Under the pieces are notes generated by a model. It did not search any database, was not told where the DNA came from, and saw nothing but the letters and a program-made list of their open reading frames with translations. DNA of 10,177 nucleotides from an uncultured Gemella sp. (lineage in GTDB: Bacteria; Bacillota; Bacilli; Staphylococcales; Gemellaceae), in contig CAKMQO010000119.1 in NCBI GenBank assembly GCA_927911695.1, positions 1-10,177 on the forward strand, in the 5' to 3' direction. Below, piece by piece: positions 1 through 6,957 of the stretch; position 1 is the first letter of the stretch, and each line of letters opens with the position of its first letter. The translations under genes were made by a program, and so were the position numbers.

Positions 1-373
1 GTTGTATTTTCATTAACTGGAAATTGCAAGAGATTTGTAGACATGTGTAAAATCCCAGAAGAGGATGTTATTGACCTATTTGATATTGATTATGAAGTTG
101 ATTTTGATTTATATTTTAATAACACCAACGATAGGTTTCGGACAAGTCCCTGAAGGGGTAGCAGAGTTTTTAGAAACTAACCATAAGCACTTAAAAGGAG
201 TAGTAGGTAGTGGAAATAAAAACTGGGGTAATAGATTTGCTAAAGCTTCAGAAACTATTAGTGAGAAGTATAATGTACCGTTACTTATGAAAATCGAATT
301 ACACGGAAATACAAAAGACTTAATAAAATTTAAAAAAATATATTTGGAGAGTGTAAAGAATGGAGAAATTTAA
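1..373 (+). CDS. nrdI: NrdI flavodoxin-like protein of class Ib RNR (5' partial, one frameshift)
   Basis: NrdI is a small FMN protein that supplies the oxidant used to build the dimanganese-tyrosyl radical in NrdF. The first visible codons read [13 protein letters not shown], the N-terminal FMN phosphate loop, so only a few codons lie outside the window. Frame 1 then continues to about residue 36 (VDFD). After position about 108 the homology moves to frame 2 ([11 protein letters not shown], then GSGNKNWG, both flavin-loop motifs) and ends at TAA 371-373. One extra T in the TTT run at 108-110 explains the shift; removing it gives VDFDYILIT, which aligns with other NrdI proteins. An ATG at 65 starts an open frame but would remove the FMN loop, so it is not the real start. 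The last 14 bases overlap nrdE. The identification is firm; whether the frameshift is real is doubtful. Confidence 0.88.
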
Positions 374-2449
374 CCATATTGAACTAAATAATGAAGTAAC
401 AAAAAGAGGCGATAATGGCTTTTTTAAATTAGAAAAAGATGTTGAAGCTATTGAAGAATTTCTTCGTGAAGTAGACTTTCGTACAAAAAAATTTAGTTCT
501 GAAATGAAGAGACTTAGATATTTAGTAGAGGAGAATTTCTACTATAATATTTTTGATAAGTATATTGAAGATGAAATTTTAGAATGTTTAGAATTAGCTG
601 CGAACTTCAAGTTTGAATTTAAAAGTTATATGGCAGCGAGTAAGTTCTATAAGGACTATGCATTAAAAACTAATGATAAAAAACAATATTTAGAAAACTT
701 TAACCAACACGTATTTATCGTAGCTATGTACTTAGCTGATGGTGATGTTGCTTTAGCTAAAGAGCTTATGATTGCGATGCTTGAGCAAAGATTACAACCT
801 GCTACACCAACATTCCTAAACTCTGGAAGAAGTCGTCGTGGTGAGTTAGTATCATGTTTCTTATTAGAAGTAGGTGATTCACTTAACTCTATTAACTACA
901 TCGATTCAACTGCTAAACAACTTTCAAAAATTGGTGGAGGAGTTGCGATTAACTTATCAAAACTACGTGCGCGTGGTGAGAGTATTAAGGTATTAAAGGA
1001 GTAGCTAAGGGTGTTATTCCTGTTGCTAAATCTTTAGAACAAGGTTTGCATATGCTGATCAACTTGGACAACGTCCAGGAGCAGGAGCTGTATATTTAAA
1101 TATCTTCCACTATGATGTATTAGAATTCTTAGATACTAAGAAGGTTAATGCCGATGAAGAACTTCGTCTTCCAACGATTTCTACAGGAATTATCGTACCA
1201 TCATTATTCTTTGATTTAGCTCGTGAGAATAAAGATTTCTATATGTTTGGACCACATTCAATCTATGAAGAATATGGTTTAGTATTAGATGATATTGATA
1301 TTGCCAAATACTATGATGAATTTGTAGCTAACGAAAATATTATAAAGCGTAAATTTGATGCTCGTGATATGCTTAATTTAATAGCACAAACTCAATTGCA
1401 ATCAGGATATCCATACTTAATGTTTAAAGATAATGCGAACAAAAATCACGCACTTCGTGAAATTGGACAAGTTAAGATGAGTAACCTATGTACTGAGATT
1501 TTCCAATTACAAGAAACTTCAGTAATTAAAGATTATGGTGAAGATGATATCATTAAACGTGATATTTCTTGTAACTTAGCGTCATTAAATATTGTTAATG
1601 TAATGGAAAGCAAAAAAATTAAAGAATCTATTTACTCAGGTATGGATGCATTAACATTTGTAAGTAATTCTACTAAGATTAAAAAATGCGCCTGGTGTAG
1701 TAAAAGCTAATGATGAATTCCACTCTGTTGGACTAGGAGCTATGAACCTTAATGGATATTTAGCGAAGAACTTGATTGCTTATGAGAGTGAAGAAGCAAA
1801 AGATTTTGCGAATGTATTCTTCATGATGATGAACTACTATACATTAGAGCGTTCAATGCAAATTGCTAAAAAACGTAATGAAACATTTAAAGACTTTGAA
1901 AAATCAGATTACTATAATGGAAGTTACTTTACAAAATACATTGAAAATAACTATTTACCTGTAACCGATAAAGTAAAATCATTATTTGAAGGGATTTATA
2001 TTCCAACAAAAGAAGACTGGAGAAGTCTGAAAAATAGAGTAAAAGAAAATGGTCTATATCATGCATATAGAATGGCTATTGCACCAACTCAAAGTATTTC
2101 ATATGTTCAAAACTCAACATCAAGTGTATTACCAATTGTTGATAAAATTGAACGTAGAAGTTACGGAAATGCTGAAACATTCTATCCGATGCCATACTTA
2201 AGTCCAAAAACTCAATGGTTCTATAAATCTGCATTTACTATGGACCAAATGAAACTTATTGACTTAATGTCAGTTATTCAAGAACATGTAGACCAAGGTA
2301 TTTCTGTGATTTTATTCGTAAATTCTGATATAACAACAAGAGAACTTGCAAGATATTATATTTACGCACATCACAAAGGATTGAAATCACTATATTACAC
2401 AAGAAACAAACTACTTTCAGTAGAAGAATGTACTTCTTGTTCTATATAG
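360..2449 (+). CDS. nrdE: Class Ib ribonucleoside-diphosphate reductase large subunit (three frameshifts)
   Basis: NrdE reduces NDPs to dNDPs in the cytoplasm. ATG 360 lies inside the end of nrdI. The reading frame changes three times: frame 3 to about 990, frame 2 to about 1050, frame 1 to about 1686, then frame 2 to TAG 2447-2449. The simplest repairs are a lost G at 989-990, a lost base near 1046-1051 and an extra A in the A run at 1681-1686. The repaired protein is 696 residues, normal for NrdE, which lacks the N-terminal ATP cone of NrdA. All key residues are present: redox pair C166 (SCFLL) and C405 (SCNLASLN), catalytic N376/C378/E380 (SNLCTE), the radical-transfer Tyr pair Y679/Y680, and the C-terminal CxxC (C691, C694). 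This intactness argues that the shifts are sequence errors. The downstream gene nrdF starts 24 bases later. Confidence 0.93.
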
Positions 2450-2473
2450 AAAAGAGAGGAAAAATTACTAATT

Positions 2474-3442
2474 ATGAAAGCTGTAAACTGGAATAAACAA
2501 GATGACTTAACTTTCATGTATTGGCGTCAAAATATTGCACAATTTTGGGTTGATACTGAGTTTAAAGTGTCAAAAGATATTAAAAGTTGGAATGAAGATT
2601 TAAACGATAAAGAACGTGATGCCTACAAAAAAGTATTAGCTGGTTTAACTGGACTTGATACTCAACAAGGAGATAAAGGTATGCCACTTGTATCTTTACA
2701 TACTGAAGATATGAGAAAACAAGCTGTTTATAGTTTTATGGGAATGATGGAGCAAATTCACGCGAAAAGTTATTCTACTATCTTTACATCATTAATTCCT
2801 TCACAAGAAACAGACTACTTACTAGATGAGTGGGTTCCAAGTAATCCAGAGCTTCAATTTAAAGCGAAATTAATAGAAGATTATTATATGAGATTATTTA
2901 AGCCAGAAGTCCCAACATATGACTTATATATGGCTCGTGTAGCGTCTGTATTCTTAGAAAGTTATATTTTCTACAGTGGATTCTTCTATCCTCTATATTT
3001 AGCAGGACAAGGGAAGGTAACTACATCTGGAGAAATTATTCGTAAAATCTTATTAGATGAAACTATCCATGGAAGTTTTACTGGTTTTGATGCTCAAGAA
3101 ATCTTTAAAACTCTTACTCAAGAAGAGCAAGAACGTGCTGAAAAAGAAATGTATAAACTATTATTAGATTTATATGAAAATGAATTAGTATACACTAAAG
3201 ACATATATAGCGAAATTGGTTTATATGAAGAAGTAAAAGACTATGTTGAATATAATGCTAACCGTGCATTAGCTAACTTAGGATATCCTGGATACTTCGA
3301 AGATAAAGAAATTAACCCAATTATTGAAAATGCGATGAATACAAATACTAAGAACCATGACTTCTTTAGTGTTAAAGGTGATGGATATGTAGTTAGTATG
3401 AATGTTGAATCAATTGAAGATGAGGATTTCATTTTTGAATAG
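2474..3442 (+). CDS. nrdF: Class Ib ribonucleoside-diphosphate reductase small (radical) subunit
   Basis: NrdF carries the metal-tyrosyl radical that is passed to NrdE during each turnover. This 322-residue frame is uninterrupted. The diiron/dimanganese ligands are all visible: D62, E93, H96, E162, E196 and H199, with the radical tyrosine Y100 in the HAKSYS motif four residues after H96. The motif FLESYIFYSGF (about 160-170) and LLDETIHG (193-200) are typical. Because every carboxylate ligand is kept, this is a normal metal-dependent NrdF and not the metal-free DOPA-radical type, in which carboxylates are replaced. A purine-rich site AAAGAGAGGA (2451-2460) lies 13 bases before the ATG, slightly long. 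It is third in the nrdIEF operon and its stop is 9 bases before the next gene. Confidence 0.97.
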   Translation: MKAVNWNKQDDLTFMYWRQNIAQFWVDTEFKVSKDIKSWNEDLNDKERDAYKKVLAGLTGLDTQQGDKGMPLVSLHTEDMRKQAVYSFMGMMEQIHAKSYSTIFTSLIPSQETDYLLDEWVPSNPELQFKAKLIEDYYMRLFKPEVPTYDLYMARVASVFLESYIFYSGFFYPLYLAGQGKVTTSGEIIRKILLDETIHGSFTGFDAQEIFKTLTQEEQERAEKEMYKLLLDLYENELVYTKDIYSEIGLYEEVKDYVEYNANRALANLGYPGYFEDKEINPIIENAMNTNTKNHDFFSVKGDGYVVSMNVESIEDEDFIFE

Positions 3443-3451
3443 GTAAGTGAT

Positions 3452-4018
3452 ATGAAAATTTTATTAGTTAGACATGGTGAAACAAACTATAATAAAAATA
3501 GATTAATCCAAGGTCATAGCGATATTGAATTAAATGAAACTGGTAGAAATCAAGCGACTTCTGCGGGAGAAAAGCTAAGTGATCACAATATCGATTATGC
3601 ATTTAGTAGCCCTTTGAAAAGAGCGGTAGAAACAGCAAGACTTATGCTTGATAACTCTAATAATAGTCAAAATATTTCTAAAGAAATTACTACTGATGAA
3701 CGTTTAATAGAAAAATTCTTTGGAGATTTTGAAGGTAGTACATTTGATGAGTATTTTTCTGCACTTGAAGCTGAACAAGGATTAGAGTCGATAGAAAAAG
3801 ATGAAGATGTTTATGAGAGAGCTAGTTCATTTTTTAATGAAAAATACTTAAATCATAAAGATGATACAATTTTAGTGGTTTGTCATGGTGCGTTAATTCG
3901 TGTATTTTTAAGAACATTAGGATTATATCCTGAGTCTAATATACTAATTAATAATACTGCATTAAATGTGGTTCATTATGATGGACAAGAGTTTATATTA
4001 GAGAAATTTAATATATAG
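3452..4018 (+). CDS. Histidine phosphatase family protein (phosphoglycerate-mutase-like), copy 1
   Basis: This 188-residue protein belongs to the histidine phosphatase superfamily, in which a histidine becomes phosphorylated during hydrolysis or transfer of phosphate. The family signature RHGET is at 7-11 with nucleophile H8. The second phosphate-pocket arginine is R57 (SSPLKRA), the acid/base candidate is E87, and the second histidine H145 is in VVCHG. At this size it resembles GpmB/PhoE/CobC-type enzymes, and the substrate cannot be told from sequence. The ribosome site AGGTAAGTGA (3441-3450) overlaps the nrdF stop, so it is probably cotranscribed and translationally coupled with nrdF. It is about half identical to the next gene by eye, and the two are most similar at the N-terminus and around CHG. 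The glycolytic phosphoglycerate mutase role is not implied. Confidence 0.9.
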   Translation: MKILLVRHGETNYNKNRLIQGHSDIELNETGRNQATSAGEKLSDHNIDYAFSSPLKRAVETARLMLDNSNNSQNISKEITTDERLIEKFFGDFEGSTFDEYFSALEAEQGLESIEKDEDVYERASSFFNEKYLNHKDDTILVVCHGALIRVFLRTLGLYPESNILINNTALNVVHYDGQEFILEKFNI

Positions 4019-4025
4019 GTAAAAC

Positions 4026-4089
4026 AGGGGGAGACTTAGAGATTGTAATTTAGTAAAAATCAATTTCTATAAGTTTCTCCCTTATTTTT
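4026..4089 (+). terminator. Hairpin terminator or attenuator between the two phosphatase genes
   Basis: An inverted repeat pairs a left arm starting GGGGGAGACTTAGAG (4027-4041) with a right arm ending AAGTTTCTCCC (4071-4081), with one or two mismatches or bulges. It is followed by TTATTTTTA. This looks like a Rho-independent terminator closing the nrd operon after phosphatase copy 1. Since no clear promoter lies in the 20 bases before the second copy, partial read-through is likely. Confidence 0.65.
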
Positions 4090-4107
4090 AATAAAGGAGA
4101 AGAACAT

Positions 4108-4671
4108 ATGCGTATAATTTTAGCACGACATGGAGAAACAGATTATAATAAAAATAAAATGGTTCAAGGTCATACTGATATCCCTCTAAACGAAGAGGGA
4201 ATTCGTCAAGGAATCGCAGCGGGTAAGAAAATTGAAGGTTATGACATTGATATAGTTTATAGTAGTGTTTTAGGTAGAGCATACGATACAGCAAGATATA
4301 TGCTTGATAATTCAAACAGTGAAGATAATAAAAAATTAGAAGTAATTAAAGATAGAAGATTAATAGAGAAGTCATACGGGGAGTATGAAGGAGTATCTTT
4401 TGCAGAGTACGGTGCTGGTCTTAAGGCTGGGGAAACGAGAGGAATGGAACTAGATTCTGATGCTGCTGATAGAGTGGAAGCATTCTTTAAAGAAAAGCAT
4501 GAAGAACACCCAGATAAGACGATATTAGCTGTATGTCACGGTGGTTTAATTCGTTCTTTCTTAACTCAAAAAGGTATTAAAGAAGTAGGACGTGGAGTTA
4601 TAGTAAATACTTCAGTTAGTGTTCTTGACTATGATGGAGAGAGGTTTGAACTTATAGAGTTTAATAAATAA
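4108..4671 (+). CDS. Histidine phosphatase family protein (phosphoglycerate-mutase-like), copy 2
   Basis: This 187-residue protein is a tandem paralogue of the preceding gene. It has the RHGET signature at 7-11 (nucleophile H8), R57 in the SSVLGRA segment, E87 in LIEKSYGEYEG and H144 in AVCHGG, so all catalytic positions are kept. The strongest differences from copy 1 are in the 90-125 region, which forms the lid over the active site in this family, suggesting a different substrate. It has a near-consensus ribosome site AAAGGAGA (4093-4100) seven bases before ATG, far stronger than that of copy 1, and is separated from copy 1 by a terminator-like hairpin. Expression may therefore differ between copies. 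The physiological substrate is unknown. Confidence 0.9.
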   Translation: MRIILARHGETDYNKNKMVQGHTDIPLNEEGIRQGIAAGKKIEGYDIDIVYSSVLGRAYDTARYMLDNSNSEDNKKLEVIKDRRLIEKSYGEYEGVSFAEYGAGLKAGETRGMELDSDAADRVEAFFKEKHEEHPDKTILAVCHGGLIRSFLTQKGIKEVGRGVIVNTSVSVLDYDGERFELIEFNK

Positions 4672-4675
4672 GTTT

Positions 4676-4720
4676 AGTATTTTTACTCCAAAATAATACT
4701 TAAGAGATTTTATTTTTGAG
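4676..4720 (+). terminator. Possible weak AT-rich terminator after phosphatase copy 2
   Basis: AGTATT at 4676-4681 pairs with AATACT at 4695-4700, extended by TTT/AAA pairs with a bulge, and T-rich sequence (ATTTTATTTTT) follows. The stem has almost no GC, so this is only a weak candidate, but some stop is expected here before the metA promoter. Confidence 0.35.
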
Positions 4721-4730
4721 ACGCTTTCTA

Positions 4731-4759
4731 TTGACAAATAGTGTTAAATTCTTTATACT
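4731..4759 (+). promoter_or_regulatory. Sigma-A type promoter of the metA T-box transcript
   Basis: A perfect -35 box TTGACA (4731-4736) is followed by a 17-base spacer and the -10 box TATACT (4754-4759), one mismatch from TATAAT. Transcription should start near 4765-4767, a sensible distance before T-box Stem I, whose base begins near 4790. Confidence 0.85.
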
Positions 4760-4765
4760 ATTAAG

Positions 4766-5035
4766 TAAATTAATATGTAAAACATTGAAGAGATAAGTAG
4801 ATTATAATTGATTCAAAACAGAGAGCTTTCGGTGGGTGTAAGAAAGTAAGAAGAGATGTAATTGAAAATGGTCTCGGAGTAATAATTATCTATAGGTAAT
4901 TACGTCAGTGCGCGATATAGTACAGCGGTATGAACACGTACCGATTAAGGTGGATATTTATATCCATAAACATGGGTGGTAACACGATAAACTCGTCCCT
5001 ATTGCATTAATTTGCAATAGTGGCGAGTTTTTTTA
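4766..5035 (+). ncRNA. T-box riboswitch (methionine, AUG specifier) in the metA leader
   Basis: This leader senses uncharged tRNA-Met and lets transcription continue into metA. Stem I closes with GAGA 4790-4793 against TCTC 4872-4875. AGTA (4796-4799) is the usual 5' side of the specifier loop, and the 3' side carries ATG 4868-4870 followed by a purine, just before CTCGGAGT, as in other T-boxes. The distal hairpin is CTTTC/GAAAG around a GGTGGGTG loop (4826-4845). Further hairpins are CGGTA/TACCG (4926-4942) and TGGATAT/ATATCCA (4951-4966, Stem III candidate). The antiterminator pairs GGG 4974-4976 with CCC 4997-4999 and ACGA 4984-4987 with TCGT 4993-4996, leaving the T-box bulge TGGTAAC. The U of UGGU fits an A discriminator base. 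It overlaps the terminator listed separately, so the two folds exclude each other. Confidence 0.95.
4990..5035 (+). terminator. Regulated intrinsic terminator of the T-box leader
   Basis: AACTCG (4990-4995) pairs with CGAGTT (5024-5029), and CTATTGCA (4999-5006) pairs with TGCAATAG (5013-5020), giving a long stem with a small internal loop and a run of seven T (5028-5034). Its left arm contains the TCGTCCC segment needed for the antiterminator, so tRNA binding decides between the two structures. Confidence 0.95.
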
Positions 5036-5068
5036 TTTAAGATAATGAACAGTTAAGGAGATAAAATA

Positions 5069-5985
5069 ATGCCAATATGTATTCAAAACGAATTACCGGT
5101 AAAGAATAAATTATTAGAAGAAGGAGTAGTCGTAATAGAAGAAAATAGAGCTAAAAATCAAGATATACGACCATTAAAAAATTTTAATTTTAAATCTAAT
5201 GCCTAAAAAAGAAGAAACTGAGCGTCAATTATTAAGACTTTTAGGAAACTCTCCGCTTCAAATCACAGTAGAATTTCTTCATATGACAAGTCATATTGCA
5301 AAAAATACAGCGCAGTCTTACTTAGAGAAATTCTATAAAACATTTGATGAAGTGAAAGATAAATACTATGATGGACTTATTATAACAGGTGCTCCTATTG
5401 AACAACTAGAATTTGAAGATGTAAATTACTGGGGAGAACTGAATAGCATTTTTGAATGGAGTAAGACTCATGTCTTTTCAACATTAAATATTTGTTGGGC
5501 AGCTCAGGCTAGTTTATACTATCATTTTGGTGTCAAAAAAGAACAAGTTGCTGATAAGATATTTGGAGTTTTTGAACATGATGTTCTTATAGAAAATCAT
5601 ACATTAACACGAGGATTTACAGATACTTTCTTAGCTCCTCATTCTAGACACACTAAAATAGAAGAAGAGAAACTACCTACTATTTCTGAACTTGATGTAT
5701 TAGCGAGATCAGAAGAGGTTGGGACATTAATCGCTGCGACTAAGATCTTAGAAAGATTTTGTAACAGGGCATATTGAATATGATGCTGATACACTTCATA
5801 ACGAATATGTACGTGATAAGAATAGTAATCTCTCAATCGAAGTTCCTGTGAATTATTACCCAGGAAATGACGATACGAAGGCACCAAAAAATAGATGGCG
5901 TGGAGTAGCTTACTTGTTCTATCATAACTGGTTAAACCAAGTTTATCAACAAACACCATATGATTTAACAGAGTTAGGAAAATAA
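5069..5985 (+). CDS. metA: Homoserine O-acyltransferase, probably O-acetyltransferase (three frameshifts)
   Basis: MetA activates homoserine for methionine synthesis. ATG 5069 follows AAGGAG (5055-5060) by 8 bases and opens with [10 protein letters not shown]. Frame 2 runs to about 5180, frame 3 ([15 protein letters not shown]) to about 5743, then briefly frame 2 and finally frame 1 to TAA 5983-5985. The repairs are an extra A in the A run 5176-5181, a lost base near 5741-5743 and a lost T in 5757-5760. The repaired protein has 305 residues. Its numbering matches the family exactly: nucleophile C142 (ICWAAQA) and catalytic dyad H235/E237 (TGHIEYD). Residue 111 is Glu (GAPIEQLEF), the residue that selects acetyl-CoA in Bacillus-type MetA, while Gly there selects succinyl-CoA. 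I therefore infer acetyltransferase activity despite the common succinyltransferase label. It is controlled by the upstream Met T-box. Confidence 0.93.
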
Positions 5986-5994
5986 TATAAAAGA

Positions 5995-6041
5995 AATAGA
6001 CTTTACAGATATGCTTAAAACATATTGTAAAGTCTATTTTT
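5995..6041. terminator. Bidirectional terminator between metA and the tat/efe operon
   Basis: AATAGACTTTACA (5995-6007) plus ATATG pairs with CATAT plus GTAAAGTCTATT (6021-6038), a stem of about 17-18 pairs with one unpaired base. T-rich sequence follows on the plus strand (CTATTTTTAATT) and on the minus strand (TATTTCTTTTAT). The two converging transcription units can both end here; the tatA stop codon touches its right edge. Confidence 0.88.
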
Positions 6042-6234
6042 AATTATCTTTTTTTTCGTCTTTTTTATCTGAGTTTTCCTCTTCTGTTAATCCCGAAATT
6101 GATTTTTTAAATGATGTGAACATTTTTCCGATTGATTCTCCAAGTTCAGGTAGACGTTTAGGACCAAAGATTATTAGAGCAGCTATAATAAGTACTATAA
6201 CTCCAGGAGCCCCGATATCACGTAAAAATCCCAT
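6040..6234 (-). CDS. tatA: Twin-arginine translocase subunit TatA
   Basis: TatA forms the pore-like assembly that moves folded proteins with twin-arginine signals across the membrane. The 64-residue protein has one N-terminal membrane helix (about 10-23), the family hinge FGPKRLPELG at 23-32, an amphipathic helix (about 30-48) and a highly charged Lys/Asp/Glu tail. There is no separate tatB, as is usual in Bacillota, where TatA does both jobs. Its ATG overlaps the tatC stop by one base (TAATG) and its ribosome site AGAGGTGA (6241-6248) lies inside tatC, so translation is coupled. It is the last gene of the leftward operon and ends at the shared terminator. Confidence 0.96.
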   Translation of the reverse strand: MGFLRDIGAPGVIVLIIAALIIFGPKRLPELGESIGKMFTSFKKSISGLTEEENSDKKDEKKDN

Positions 6235-6950
6235 TATTTTTCACCTCTTTTGTTGTAAATATACTTGCTAATAACGATACTAATTTCATAAATTAAAATT
6301 AATGGTATTGACATAACGATATCACTGATAAAGTCAGCAGGTGTAATAACAACAGCTATTACTATTAGTATAAAATATGCATATCTTCTGTTACGTATTA
6401 AAAATGATGGTGTTAGAATACCTAATGATGTTAAAAATGCTACAACAACAGGGAATTCAAAAAGTATTGCTATCGGTATTGCTGTATTAATAACAAACGA
6501 TAGGTAATTTTGAGCTGTTAATTGTGTATTGAACAGGTCATCACCAATAGAAAGAAGCACATTTAAAATAGCAGGGGTTACTAGAAAGAACCCGAAGATT
6601 AAACCTACTGTAAAGCAAATGAATACCGCTGGTATATAAGCTAGTAATGCACGAGCTTCTTTTTCTTCTAAAGCAGGCTTTATAAATGCCCAAATTTGAT
6701 AACAGATAAATGGTATCGAAAAGGTAAAGGCGCAAATACCTGCGAGTGTTAGATATATCCATAGTATATCATTAGGTCCAAGAACAATCAATTTATTATT
6801 AAAATTACTAGTTAAAAATTTATAAATATCCGCTGACCACAATAAACTAACTATGAAAGAGACAATAAAAAACACAAGGCTTAGTATTAGTCTCTTTCGT
6901 AGTTCAGTTAGATGATCTACGGTAGAAATTTTATCTCCATATTTCATCAT
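6234..6950 (-). CDS. tatC: Twin-arginine translocase subunit TatC
   Basis: TatC is the membrane receptor that recognises the twin-arginine signal peptide. This 238-residue protein has six predicted membrane helices. The conserved N-terminal HLTELRKRL (13-21) includes E16, equivalent to the signal-binding Glu15 of E. coli TatC. The first periplasmic-side/cytosolic loop motif WAFIKPALEEKEAR (87-100) holds E98, the counterpart of E. coli Glu103. The protein starts with two ATG codons and either could be used; an AGGTAACG site overlaps the stop of efeU seven bases upstream. The frame is intact. Its position between efeU and tatA suggests the Tat system is made mainly for export of EfeB, the only twin-arginine protein visible here. 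Confidence 0.96.
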   Translation of the reverse strand: MMKYGDKISTVDHLTELRKRLILSLVFFIVSFIVSLLWSADIYKFLTSNFNNKLIVLGPNDILWIYLTLAGICAFTFSIPFICYQIWAFIKPALEEKEARALLAYIPAVFICFTVGLIFGFFLVTPAILNVLLSIGDDLFNTQLTAQNYLSFVINTAIPIAILFEFPVVVAFLTSLGILTPSFLIRNRRYAYFILIVIAVVITPADFISDIVMSIPLILIYEISIVISKYIYNKRGEK

Positions 6951-6957
6951 TCGTTAC

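Noticed and set aside
65..373. ATG at 65 as a true start giving a 102-residue protein with a hydrophobic N-terminus
   Set aside because: Frame 1 before it encodes the conserved NrdI FMN loop; the apparent hydrophobic leader is nrdI sequence read out of frame.
1681..1686. Programmed frameshifting on the A run in nrdE, or phase variation at this and the other runs
   Set aside because: Runs of 3-6 bases are too short for usual phase variation, no stimulatory structure was seen, and similar indels are scattered over unrelated genes.
2474..3442. Metal-free (DOPA radical) NrdF variant
   Set aside because: All six metal ligands, including the carboxylates D62, E93, E162 and E196, are present.
4672..5068. 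SAM riboswitch (S-box) before metA
   Set aside because: The leader fits the T-box layout at every landmark, and the S-box core motifs are not seen.
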